Under the pieces are notes generated by a model, which did not search any database, had not been told where the DNA came from, and saw only the letters and a program-made list of their open reading frames with translations. The translations under genes and the position numbers were made by a program. 64,000 bases of DNA from CAVVEQ01 sp963802095 (GTDB taxonomy: Bacteria; Chloroflexota; Anaerolineae; Anaerolineales; Anaerolineaceae), in assembly GCA_963802095.1 (NCBI GenBank), contig CAWDHI010000007.1, positions 248,001 to 312,000 of the forward strand, given 5' to 3'. This document shows, one piece after another, positions 7,262 through 15,793 of the stretch (position 1 is its first letter; each line of letters opens with the position of its first letter).

Positions 7262-8332
7262 ATGAAAACGACAAAAGAGCACCTGAAGGATTTGATAAGC
7301 CTGCCCGGACTTTCCGGGTTCGAAGCACCCATTCGTGAGGAGATACGGGCGGTATGGGAACCATTGGTGGATGAGATCTCCGACAGTCCCCTGGGTAGTC
7401 TACACGCGTTGCGCAGGGCCCGAAAAACCAGGCAGGGTTCCGCGCCGGCCATTCTTGCCGCAGCGCATATGGATGCCATAGGTTTGATGGCGAGCGGGAT
7501 CGATCAGGGATTCCTGCGGGTGACGGAGATCGGTGGGATTGACCCGCGAGTGATGCCTGGCCAGCTGGTGACAGTGCACGGCACGCGCGATATACCGGGT
7601 GTGGTCACCTGCTTGCCCGACCGGTTACGACCGGTAAATAAGGAAAAAACCCCACCCACCCTGGAGGATCTTCTCGTCGATACCGGACTCTCCCAACGTG
7701 AGCTGGCACGGGCAGTAAGGATTGGTGCCCCGATTTCCTTTGCCCAGGCACCTCTTGACCTTGGAGATAACATGCTCGCCGGTCATACCATGGATAACCG
7801 CGCCTCAGTGGCAGCGCTCACCGCCTGCCTGAGGGAACTGCAACACATCAATCATGGCTGGGATGTTTGGGCTGCGGCCACGACCCAGGAGGAAGAAACA
7901 CTCGCAGGCGGATTCACCACACCCTTCGTCATCCGGCCGTCGATTGCTGTGGCAGTGGATGTGACCTTCGGCCGCATGCCGGGGGTATCGGATTACCGTT
8001 CCTTTCCCCTCGGGAAAGGTCCCACCATTGGACTGGGTCCGAATATTCACCCTGCACTTCAAAAAAGGTTTAAAAAGATAGCCGAAGACCTGGATATACC
8101 TTTTGCGATGGAGGTGATGCCGCAGCACTCCGGTACAGATGCCTATGCCATGCAAGTTGTCGCGGAAGGTATCCCAACCGCGGTACTTGGTATTCCGCTT
8201 CGCAATATGCACACCCCGGTGGAATGTGGAACGATCAAAGATATTGAACGCACAGGGCACCTGCTTGCGCAATTTATTGCCAGGTTGGTGGAGGAACCAG
8301 CAGAAATTTTTACGCAGGAGGAGAAGGAATGA
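7262..8332 (+). CDS. M42 family metallo-aminopeptidase, paralogue 1
   Basis: Cytosolic aminopeptidase of the M42 family (FrvX/TET type), which trims peptides in large tetrahedral particles. The two-metal ligand set is present: His in AAHMDAIGLM, Asp in GHTMDNRAS, the Glu pair in TTQEEETLAGG, Asp in AVDVTFG and the late His in NMHTPVE. The region after the Glu pair differs from the two downstream paralogues (TLAGG rather than VGLRGA), so its specificity may differ. ATG 7262 is used; the frame upstream only adds a TTG start. It is the first of three tandem M42 genes with 21 and 27 nt gaps. Confidence 0.9.
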   Translation: MKTTKEHLKDLISLPGLSGFEAPIREEIRAVWEPLVDEISDSPLGSLHALRRARKTRQGSAPAILAAAHMDAIGLMASGIDQGFLRVTEIGGIDPRVMPGQLVTVHGTRDIPGVVTCLPDRLRPVNKEKTPPTLEDLLVDTGLSQRELARAVRIGAPISFAQAPLDLGDNMLAGHTMDNRASVAALTACLRELQHINHGWDVWAAATTQEEETLAGGFTTPFVIRPSIAVAVDVTFGRMPGVSDYRSFPLGKGPTIGLGPNIHPALQKRFKKIAEDLDIPFAMEVMPQHSGTDAYAMQVVAEGIPTAVLGIPLRNMHTPVECGTIKDIERTGHLLAQFIARLVEEPAEIFTQEEKE

Positions 8333-8353
8333 AGACCGGCTCTTCCCAACCCT

Positions 8354-9421
8354 ATGCCCGAGGTATCCATCGGGCGAACGCAACTGAAGCTCCTGGAGAA
8401 GCTATGCCTCGCCAGCGGTGTTTCCGGCGCTGAGGATGAGGTCCGGGATATTGTGATGGCAGAAATCAAGCCATTTGTCAGCGATCTGAAGGTGGACGCG
8501 TTGGGAAACGTTCTCGCCAAGTGTGGCAATCCTAACCGGAATGCTCTAAAGGTGATGGTGGCAGCCCACATGGACGAAGTGGGTTTCATCCTGGTGGAGT
8601 TGGAGGAGGGGGGGTTCTACCATTTTCGAACCGTGGGCGGTGTGGATATACGCCAGGTACCTGGAAAAGCAGTCTGGATCGGTTCCAAGCACACACCGGG
8701 GATCATCGGTGCCAAACCCATCCACTTGCAGGAAAGTGATGAGATTAAGCGCAATATAAGCCTGGAGTCGATGCGGATCGATATTGGTGGTGATGGCAAT
8801 TCCAGCCTGAAACCCGGCGACCGTGCTGTTTTCGCCACCCCCTTCAAACATTCCAGCGGTATGATTTTTGCCAAGGCGCTTGATAATCGCCTGGGAGTAG
8901 CCACCCTGATCGAATTGATCAAATCCGCTCCTGAGAAGATCTCTTTACAGGTTGCTTTCACCGTCCAGGAGGAGGTAGGCTTGCGCGGAGCCCGGGTGGC
9001 AGCGTATGCGCTACAACCGGACCTGGCCATCGCGCTGGATTCCACACCTGCGTATGACCTCCCTGACCCGGAAGGAATGGAGAACACGGTTTATAACACC
9101 CGTTTGGGGGATGGTCCAGCGGTGTATCTTTCCGATTCCGGAACACTTTCCGATCCGCGTCTTGTAAGTTTTGTGGCACATACAGCGGAAAAATACGGCA
9201 TTCCGTTCCAGTTTCGCCAACCGGGGGGCGGGGGAACGGACGCGACCGCCATTCACAAGCAACGGGGTGGTATCCCTTCCCTGTCGATCTCCATACCCCA
9301 TCGCTATAGCCACACCGCTGTTTCGCTGGCAAGTGTGGAAGACTGGCAGAATACATTGCGGTTGATGAAAGCAGCACTCTCAGAGATTTCTGCAGAAGTC
9401 ATTCGCGTACCCAGACCCTGA
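8354..9421 (+). CDS. M42 family metallo-aminopeptidase, paralogue 2
   Basis: Second M42 aminopeptidase of the cluster, 355 aa. Ligand motifs: AAHMDEVGFI, AKALDNRLG, VQEEVGLRGA, IALDSTPA and YSHTAVS. The segment between them with QPGGGGTDATAIH matches the M42 pattern. Compared with paralogue 1, it keeps the canonical EEVGLRGA motif. The PA-like lid domain inserted at ~residues 70-170 is recognisable by GGVDIRQVPGK. The neighbours suggest co-assembly or sequential peptide processing (inference). Confidence 0.92.
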   Translation: MPEVSIGRTQLKLLEKLCLASGVSGAEDEVRDIVMAEIKPFVSDLKVDALGNVLAKCGNPNRNALKVMVAAHMDEVGFILVELEEGGFYHFRTVGGVDIRQVPGKAVWIGSKHTPGIIGAKPIHLQESDEIKRNISLESMRIDIGGDGNSSLKPGDRAVFATPFKHSSGMIFAKALDNRLGVATLIELIKSAPEKISLQVAFTVQEEVGLRGARVAAYALQPDLAIALDSTPAYDLPDPEGMENTVYNTRLGDGPAVYLSDSGTLSDPRLVSFVAHTAEKYGIPFQFRQPGGGGTDATAIHKQRGGIPSLSISIPHRYSHTAVSLASVEDWQNTLRLMKAALSEISAEVIRVPRP

Positions 9422-9448
9422 GGCAAAATGCAAACACAGGAGAATTCC

Positions 9449-10438
9449 ATGAAGGATGTGATCCAAATACTCACCGAAACCTACGGCCCCTCTGGGTTCG
9501 AAGGGCAGGTGCGGCAAATCATTCTCGACCTAACCAAACCCCTGGATGGGAAGACGGACGCTATGGGCAACCTGATTATAAAAATAGGTGAAAAACAAAA
9601 GAACGGGATGCGGATCATGGTCGCTGCTCATATGGATGAGATCGGGGTAATGGTCTCCCATATCGATGACAACGGTTTTGCCCGATTCAGCCCGATTGGC
9701 GGGGTTTATGCACGGAATTGTGTTGGCAGCCGGGTACGATTTGGAGACGGGACGGTTGGCGTTATTGGAATGGAAAAACCGGAATCCTCAGATAAGCTGC
9801 CTGCGTTGGAAAAATTCTTCATCGACACCGGAGCAACCAATCGAAAAAACTGCAAGGTAAAAGTAGGAGACACGGCTTGTTTTGAAAGGCCTTTCACCCA
9901 GAGCAACTCCCGCCTCGTGGCAAAAGCAATGGATGACCGGGTTGGTTGCTCGGTTATTGTGGAAGCACTGAAGCGCCTCAAGGAATCTCCTCATGAGATA
10001 TATTTTGTTTTCAGCACCCAGGAGGAAGTAGGGCTGCGTGGTGCAACCACAGCTGCCTACTCTTTGGAAGCGGAGATTGGCATTTCGGTGGATGTGACTA
10101 TCGCCGGTGATACTCCCCACACTAACCACAACGCGATCCTTTTAGGCAGTGGACCGGCCATCAAAGTGCGCGATAGCGGCATGATCTCCGATCCCCGATT
10201 GGTGAAAGCGATGACCAGGGCAGCCGAAAAGGCGCAAATCCCGCACCAGTTTGAAGTATTGGAAGGTGGTACCACGGATGCGCGCGTGATGCAGATCTCG
10301 CGGGCTGGAATGCCAGCCGGTTGCATTTCCATTCCTTGCCGGTACGTGCATACCCCTTCAGAGATGGTGGATTACAATGATGTGGAGAACTCAGTCAAGC
10401 TGCTGGTGGCAATCCTAAGCCACCCGATCAAGCTTTAA
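9449..10438 (+). CDS. M42 family metallo-aminopeptidase, paralogue 3
   Basis: Third tandem M42 aminopeptidase, 329 aa. Motifs: AAHMDEIGVMV, AKAMDDRVGCSV, STQEEVGLRGA, SVDVTIAGDTP and YVHTPSEMVD, with EGGTTDARVM before the last His. ATG 9449 is chosen because AGGAG lies just upstream; the ATG at 9428 adds a seven-residue extension that family members lack. A further small membrane gene begins 17 nt later. Confidence 0.92.
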   Translation: MKDVIQILTETYGPSGFEGQVRQIILDLTKPLDGKTDAMGNLIIKIGEKQKNGMRIMVAAHMDEIGVMVSHIDDNGFARFSPIGGVYARNCVGSRVRFGDGTVGVIGMEKPESSDKLPALEKFFIDTGATNRKNCKVKVGDTACFERPFTQSNSRLVAKAMDDRVGCSVIVEALKRLKESPHEIYFVFSTQEEVGLRGATTAAYSLEAEIGISVDVTIAGDTPHTNHNAILLGSGPAIKVRDSGMISDPRLVKAMTRAAEKAQIPHQFEVLEGGTTDARVMQISRAGMPAGCISIPCRYVHTPSEMVDYNDVENSVKLLVAILSHPIKL

Positions 10439-10455
10439 CCGAAAAACCGAATCAA

Positions 10456-10794
10456 GTGGCAAAATTAAGAGACAGATTCCGAAGATTCGCCGAGAGGCTT
10501 CAGGCATCCCGCTGGGTTAACCTGCAGACGGTGATGATTGTCCTTGTGGTGATCCTTTTTGTGATGGCGATATTCAGCGGGGAAGCCATTGCCAGAATGG
10601 TGGCACCTGGTGGCTTTGGCGCAAGCCCGGCATCCACTGCCACACCCCGTCCGGACGTGGAAGTTCAGATCGACCCGGAACTGCTTCAGACGGCCAACCA
10701 GACCAATGCGATTACCATCGGAGCGGCCATCCTGGTGCTGATCATCGTTTTTGGGGTCATTTTGCACCTTCGGCAGCAGCGCCTGAAACCTTAA
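10456..10794 (+). CDS. small two-TM membrane protein, unknown
   Basis: Not recognised. 112 aa starting at GTG. A basic N-terminus is followed by a hydrophobic helix (VMIVLVVILFVMAIF, ~residues 27-41), an extracytoplasmic linker containing TATPRPD, a second helix (AITIGAAILVLIIVFGVIL) and a basic tail. It sits 17 nt after the third M42 gene and so is probably in that operon. Confidence 0.55.
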   Translation: MAKLRDRFRRFAERLQASRWVNLQTVMIVLVVILFVMAIFSGEAIARMVAPGGFGASPASTATPRPDVEVQIDPELLQTANQTNAITIGAAILVLIIVFGVILHLRQQRLKP

Positions 10795-10844
10795 CCAAAT
10801 TCCTGCGTATTAATTACAAGTAAAAAATTCAAAAGGAGTAAGAA

Positions 10845-12269
10845 ATGAGAAAGCCAATCGCAATATCGCTGGCAAGGTTGGGTATGGGGCTTTGCCTATT
10901 ATCGGTGTTATTGTTTTCTGCTGTCATCCCGGTGAACGCTGCAGAATTCATTGAAAACGGAGATATCGGCCCCGGGGAAACCGTAAATGATGACCTATTC
11001 CTGGGAGGTGAGGATGTGGTGATGGCAGGCACGGTAAACGGTAACCTGTTCATCTCAGGGAGCGCAGTGACCATCAGCGGAACCGTCAACGGAGATGTCT
11101 TCGCGGGTGGAAGAACTGTGACGGTCACGAAAAACGCGGTGATCTCCGGTAGCTTGTTTGTTGGAGCAGCCCGCATCCAGGTTGATGGCGACGTGCAAGG
11201 CACCATCTTCGCCGGCTCAGCCGAAATGATCCTGGCTAATGGATCGATTGTTGGCCGAAATTTATTCTACGGGGGTTTCTCCTACGAAATGCTGGAGGGT
11301 TCCCTGGTTAAGATCGACCAATTCATTGGCGCCCGCCAGGTGGTTCTGAACGGCACGACTGGCAGAGACGTCAACATCGGCGCAGTGGCAGTCGAGATCA
11401 ACGGCACCGTTGGTGGGGACGCGAATATTGAGGTTTCCGAACCAGGTATCCCCAGCACTCCCCGGTTTGATTGGGGGCAGGGCACATCCATTGCTACCAT
11501 CCCTTCAGGACTGCGCATCGGATCAGACGCGAATATCGAAGGCAGCCTGACCTATACCAGCCCGGTTAACCAGGGGAAAGCGATCCAGGGGAGCCTAGCC
11601 GAACCGCCAGTCTTTAAGACACCCATACCGCAAACCAGAGATCAATATCAGCCTGCGAATGAGTTACCCAAGGGGGTTATCGAGACGGTTGCTCCCCTTA
11701 CCGCAGGCGCTTTGACTTTCGGGATCTGGTTCTATAAGGTGCTGCGCGAGTTCCTGACCCTCTTCATCCTGGGTTGCCTTGCGCTTTGGATGCTGCCTCG
11801 CATGAGTGCCAAGGTCATTACCGTGTTCAGAAGACAGCTTTGGCCATCGTTCGGCTGGGGCATCCTGGTCACAATAATAGGGTTCATCGCGATGTTCATC
11901 GTACCCGTACTGTTCATCGCACTGGGCGTCTTCCTCTCAGCCATTTCGCTGGGGGGGTTGGCACCGGCTTACTTCGGGCTGGTTGGGCTTGCTCTCACCC
12001 TCATCGCCGGATTGTTCCTGTTCCTTGTTTTCACCGGCAGCATGGTGGCGGGTTCCTATGCCATCGGAGAGGCGATGCTCAGCAGGCACTCACCTGTAAG
12101 TGGCGGGAAACGATTCCTTGCCTTGTTCCTGGGTGTGCTGCTAATCAGCATCACAACAGCCATCCCCTTCCTGGGGGGAGTGTGGGGAGTTCTTGTTGCC
12201 ATGACCGGAGTTGGTGCTTTCTGGCGGGCGTTTCTGCAGAGACGAAAACCTGAAGAGATCGCCGAATAA
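10845..12269 (+). CDS. bactofilin-like polymer-forming membrane protein
   Basis: A signal peptide (LGMGLCLLSVLLFSAVIPVNAA) is followed by a Gly/Val-rich beta-helix repeat (residues ~35-210). The repeat unit resembles GTVNGNLFISGSAVTISGTVNGDVFAGG, of the bactofilin / polymer-forming cytoskeletal type. The last ~190 residues hold four to five transmembrane helices (LREFLTLFILGCLALWML and later). Unlike cytoplasmic bactofilins, the beta-helix here is predicted extracytoplasmic and anchored by the C-terminal membrane bundle. A strong AAAAGGAG ribosome site precedes ATG 10845, and a strong terminator follows. Role in envelope shape is inferred from the family only. Confidence 0.75.
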   Translation: MRKPIAISLARLGMGLCLLSVLLFSAVIPVNAAEFIENGDIGPGETVNDDLFLGGEDVVMAGTVNGNLFISGSAVTISGTVNGDVFAGGRTVTVTKNAVISGSLFVGAARIQVDGDVQGTIFAGSAEMILANGSIVGRNLFYGGFSYEMLEGSLVKIDQFIGARQVVLNGTTGRDVNIGAVAVEINGTVGGDANIEVSEPGIPSTPRFDWGQGTSIATIPSGLRIGSDANIEGSLTYTSPVNQGKAIQGSLAEPPVFKTPIPQTRDQYQPANELPKGVIETVAPLTAGALTFGIWFYKVLREFLTLFILGCLALWMLPRMSAKVITVFRRQLWPSFGWGILVTIIGFIAMFIVPVLFIALGVFLSAISLGGLAPAYFGLVGLALTLIAGLFLFLVFTGSMVAGSYAIGEAMLSRHSPVSGGKRFLALFLGVLLISITTAIPFLGGVWGVLVAMTGVGAFWRAFLQRRKPEEIAE

Positions 12270-12281
12270 CCTAAATATGAT

Positions 12282-12310
12282 GACGGCGGGGAGTATCCCC
12301 GCCGTCTTTT
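12282..12310 (+). terminator. rho-independent terminator
   Basis: Perfect 11-bp stem GACGGCGGGGA / TCCCCGCCGTC with a 3-nt loop, followed by TTTT. It ends the bactofilin-like gene. The minus strand has no T-run after the stem, so it serves only the plus strand. Confidence 0.9.
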
Positions 12311-12313
12311 CAT

Positions 12314-13606
12314 TTAAAAGGCGCAGATTAGCAGTGGAACGAGCATTTCTTCCGGGCTTAACCCGCCGTGACGGCTGACCTGGCGATTCTCGCGGTTGCT
12401 CCACCACCAGTATGCCTGATTCCGGGCGATGGCAACCAGGTCACCCACCCGTTCAGCGAGGAATGGATGCAAATTGCCACTTCCAAATAACCCGGTACGG
12501 ATGGCTTCTGCTGATGAAACCAGCAAATAGTCTTCCTTCCAGATTAAGCGTATATAATCCCGCAATTCCTGCTCCATTCCAGGGCGGAGGTAAAGGAATG
12601 CGAGGCGGTTTTCGCAAGTTGGTTGTATTGCAAGGCATTTCTTGAACTCAGGGTGCCGGGCAAGCTCGCGGCTTGCTGACTGTGGAGTGGGGATCTGCCC
12701 ATGATCGGCGGCAAAGATAAAGAGGGTGTTCCGGAGGCTGCTGGCAGTGAGCCCGGAAATGAAATCACCAAGCTGGCGACTAAACTGGATAAATTCATAT
12801 TCCGTACGAGGGTTGGAGGAGGAAAACCGATGCTGGAGCAGATCGAAGTCACTCCAATATATGTAGGTATAAAGAGACCCTTTATGCCAGTTTTCAAACA
12901 GGTCCCCAAGCGAAATCCAAAGATCAGCCAGGGTTAGATATGGATATATTTTCACTCCCTCCATCAACATCGTGGAAAGACCGGAGTGGGTGAGGGTGTG
13001 ATGTTGATATACGCGGGTATCGACACCAAGTGAAGCAAGGTGAGGGCCGAGGGTGAGGACTGGCAGAAAGGTCTCCGGCCGGAAACCTGCCCTACGCAGG
13101 CTCCCGGGATCACTCGGAAAAGCGGAGGGGGAATGGTTGACCATGTTTACCACCGTCCCGAACTCCTTGAGCCACATCTCGTAACCTATCACTCCATGCT
13201 CGGCAGGGGTCACCCCGGTCCACAGGCTGGTGAGCGCACTGGCAGTGGTGCTGGGGCAGGTGCTGGTGATTACGTTAACCTCGCCCCGACCCGAAAGGCG
13301 GTTCCAGATGGGCGCTTCCCCGGCAAGATCGCCATCTCCTAGGCAGCGCTCCAGGAAGCGCATCCCGACCCCGTCAATTAAAAAGAAAACAACTTTTTCG
13401 AAAGTCCCGGAAAAATGGGTATGGTAATGGGAAGCCAAACCTGCGGATCCAAGCGGGGGTATACCCAGCCATCGGCAAATGGAACCTGGAAGGTTCGAAA
13501 GGTTTCGTCCTTCATAATCCGGATAGACCAGCCCTTTCTCGGTAGAGAGTCCGGAGAGTTGGTGTGAGGTCAGGGAAGTGATCTGTTCTTGGTAAGGGTG
13601 GGTCAT
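12314..13606 (-). CDS. alkaline phosphatase superfamily protein (nucleotide pyrophosphatase/phosphodiesterase-like)
   Basis: Alkaline-phosphatase fold hydrolase. Metal and nucleophile motifs: FFLIDGVGMRF (first Asp), STCPSTTASALTSLWTG (Thr nucleophile, followed by TPAEHGV), YWSDFDLLQHRF (Asp/His), AADHGQIPTP (Asp-His) and SRHGGLSPEEMLVPLL (last His). This pattern fits the nucleotide pyrophosphatase/phosphodiesterase or phosphoglycerate-mutase-like branch. ATG 13606 is chosen: AGGAAAG precedes it and it begins 32 nt after the glycosyltransferase stop. The longer frame to 13717 would overlap that gene. No signal peptide is evident. Last gene of the wecC-wecB-GT4 operon, suggesting a role on phosphodiester-linked glycan or nucleotide-sugar by-products (inference). 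Confidence 0.8.
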   Translation of the reverse strand: MTHPYQEQITSLTSHQLSGLSTEKGLVYPDYEGRNLSNLPGSICRWLGIPPLGSAGLASHYHTHFSGTFEKVVFFLIDGVGMRFLERCLGDGDLAGEAPIWNRLSGRGEVNVITSTCPSTTASALTSLWTGVTPAEHGVIGYEMWLKEFGTVVNMVNHSPSAFPSDPGSLRRAGFRPETFLPVLTLGPHLASLGVDTRVYQHHTLTHSGLSTMLMEGVKIYPYLTLADLWISLGDLFENWHKGSLYTYIYWSDFDLLQHRFSSSNPRTEYEFIQFSRQLGDFISGLTASSLRNTLFIFAADHGQIPTPQSASRELARHPEFKKCLAIQPTCENRLAFLYLRPGMEQELRDYIRLIWKEDYLLVSSAEAIRTGLFGSGNLHPFLAERVGDLVAIARNQAYWWWSNRENRQVSRHGGLSPEEMLVPLLICAF

Positions 13607-13637
13607 CGGCTTTCCTGGGATCCAACGGGTGCAAAGG

Positions 13638-14654
13638 TCAGGCTGGCAGAAGCGCCTCCAGATACCTGCGCACCATTGTGTCGAGATCAAACAACTTCTC
13701 CGCCCTCCTGCGTGCATTTACGCTGAATCGGTCTCTCACGGAGAGTAATTGCAGTGCTGATTCCGCCAGCGGTTCCGGGTTGGCGGGCTGGAGCTTCGAG
13801 AAGTCGGCACCATAGGATTGGATGGCACCTGCCTCTTCCCCCACCAGCTCCAGGAGCGCGCCGGTATTGTATCCCACGACCGGCAGGCCACATGCCAGGG
13901 CTTCGATGGCCGAGTTGGGGCAGGATGCTCGGATATCAGATGAGAAAAGCAGGTGAGCAGAACGGTAGAGGGCAGGGAGATCCTCCCGAGCTACGATCCC
14001 CCTCCAGTCGAGCCAATCCAGGTGGCCATATTTTGCAGGATGGGATTTTCCAGGGTCGCCTGCCAGGATGAGCTGAACCTTCTTATCACTCTTTCTCATT
14101 AATGCTTCCGAGAACTGAACTGCATTTTCAAGCCCCACCTCATACCCGCCGCCGAAGCGGCCTTCCACCACTAGAAGCCGGATCAAATCTGCTGGGAATG
14201 CGGTTTTTGGTGATGGAGAGTACTGTTCCAGGTCCACCCCGTTGCGGACAACTGAATACGGGTTGGTGTTTTTTTCATAAACGCTATTCCACCAATCTGC
14301 GGTGAAAGTACTCTGGTAAACAATATGATCTGCAAGATTGCCGCGGATCGTGGCGAGGATCCAGTTATTGACCTCACAACGAAGGTAATGGCGCAATCCT
14401 GTATGGGTTCTGCGATGAACCCAGTTCATTCCGTTCAGCCGTTGCACAATACGGGCGCCTTTTCGGCGAGCCTGCCAGAGTTGATCGATCCGGCGGGTGC
14501 CGCCGATCACCAGGATGGCTGTAACCCCTGATACCAGGGGATTTGTGACAACCAGGTAATCTTCCCGGGTTAACCCCGCGATGATCCGCTCGCGGAAGGA
14601 TGCTGGGCCGCCCACTCCACGGTGCTCGGGTAGAATGCATATCTTTTGGTTCAT
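13638..14654 (-). CDS. glycosyltransferase family 4 (GT-B)
   Basis: GT-B fold retaining glycosyltransferase. N-terminal ILPEHRGVGGPASFRERI has the glycine-rich acceptor loop. VVRNGVDLEQYSP is the usual start of the donor domain. The C-terminal half contains RSAHLLFSSDIRASCPNSAIEALACGLPVVGYNTG, the E(x7)E donor-binding pattern of GT4 enzymes. Its start overlaps the wecB stop by 4 nt (ATGA), indicating translational coupling. It probably transfers a sugar supplied by the wecB/wecC pathway, but the acceptor cannot be read from sequence. Confidence 0.85.
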   Translation of the reverse strand: MNQKICILPEHRGVGGPASFRERIIAGLTREDYLVVTNPLVSGVTAILVIGGTRRIDQLWQARRKGARIVQRLNGMNWVHRRTHTGLRHYLRCEVNNWILATIRGNLADHIVYQSTFTADWWNSVYEKNTNPYSVVRNGVDLEQYSPSPKTAFPADLIRLLVVEGRFGGGYEVGLENAVQFSEALMRKSDKKVQLILAGDPGKSHPAKYGHLDWLDWRGIVAREDLPALYRSAHLLFSSDIRASCPNSAIEALACGLPVVGYNTGALLELVGEEAGAIQSYGADFSKLQPANPEPLAESALQLLSVRDRFSVNARRRAEKLFDLDTMVRRYLEALLPA

Positions 14655-15793
14655 TGGCTGGATGAAGGATTATCTTGGAAAGCGAGCAGGGCAGCCAGGA
14701 TCTTCTCTGCGGCATGCCCGTCACCGAAGGGATTGGATGCGCGCGCCATTCGCAGGTATACCTCATTATCTATCAGCAATCGCCTGGTTTCCCCAACGAT
14801 CCGATCCCGGTCGGTACCCACCAGGAGGAGCACACCCGCTTCCAGTCCTTCCGGGCGTTCGGTGACCTCTCGCAGAACCAGGGTGGGTTTTCCAAGACCA
14901 GTCGCCTCCTCTTGAATGCCGCCGGAATCGGTCAGAACCAGGTCCGCGGCTTTCATCAAGTGCACCAGAGAGAGGTATTCCACCGGTGGGAGCAAGGTGA
15001 CATTGGGGATACCCGCCAGCAGGCGATGGACCGGTTCCTGGATATTTGGGTTGAGGTGGACCGGGTAAACAATTTCAAGGTCATCGGCAGAAGCCATCGC
15101 CAGGTCGCGAATTGCAAGGCAGATCGATTCGATCCCGTTGCCGAAGTTTTCCCGCCGGTGGGCAGTGACAAGGATCATGCGTTTCCCGTCCGGGCAGATA
15201 TTTTTCGATCCCAGAAAGTCCGTAACGGCTACTGGGGGAGGTTTCACACTGATTTCGTTTAGGGCGTCAATTACCGGGTTGCCAGTGAGTGCGATCCGCC
15301 AATCCGCGATGCCCTCGGAGCGCAGATTCTCCACTGCCCGGGAGGTGGGGGCAAAGTGCAGGTCGGCAATCACCCCCGCTACACGCCGGTTGATCTCTTC
15401 GGGGAAGGGCTGGGTACGGTCCCCAGTGCGCAGCCCGGCTTCTACGTGCCCCACGCGGATGCGCCTGTAAAATGCGTTTAAAGCAGCAGCTATCACGGTG
15501 GTTGTATCCCCCTGGACGAGCACCCAATCCCAGGGTTCCCCAGAAAGCAACGGGTCCACCTGGGTGAAGATCTCGGCGGTCAGTCCGGCAAGGGTCTGGT
15601 CATGACGCATAAGGTCCAGGTCATAATCCGGGTGAAGGTCGAAGATCTCCAATACCTGGTCGAGCATTTCCCGGTGCTGGGCGGTGACACAGATGCGGGA
15701 TTCAATCCCGGGGTGAGCCTGAAGCGCGCGAATGACAGGAGCCATCTTCACCGCTTCCGGGCGGGTACCAAAGATAGTCAGAATGCGCAACAT
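14651..15793 (-). CDS. wecB: UDP-GlcNAc 2-epimerase (non-hydrolysing)
   Basis: Interconverts UDP-GlcNAc and UDP-ManNAc. 380 aa, typical length. Recognised by FGTRPEAVKMAPVI at the start, TAQHREMLDQVLEIF, VQGDTTTVIAAALNAFYRRI, GHVEAGLRTG, FPEEINRRVAGVIAD, TAHRRENFG and LTDSGGIQEEATGLGKPTLVLR, all signature blocks of the non-hydrolysing family. It starts on the last base of wecC and overlaps the GT4 gene by 4 nt, so these three genes form a tightly coupled operon. Confidence 0.95.
   Translation of the reverse strand: MLRILTIFGTRPEAVKMAPVIRALQAHPGIESRICVTAQHREMLDQVLEIFDLHPDYDLDLMRHDQTLAGLTAEIFTQVDPLLSGEPWDWVLVQGDTTTVIAAALNAFYRRIRVGHVEAGLRTGDRTQPFPEEINRRVAGVIADLHFAPTSRAVENLRSEGIADWRIALTGNPVIDALNEISVKPPPVAVTDFLGSKNICPDGKRMILVTAHRRENFGNGIESICLAIRDLAMASADDLEIVYPVHLNPNIQEPVHRLLAGIPNVTLLPPVEYLSLVHLMKAADLVLTDSGGIQEEATGLGKPTLVLREVTERPEGLEAGVLLLVGTDRDRIVGETRRLLIDNEVYLRMARASNPFGDGHAAEKILAALLAFQDNPSSSQ

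Noticed and set aside
12282..12310. Terminator hairpin also serving the minus-strand glycan operon
   Set aside because: The minus strand lacks a T-run after the stem.
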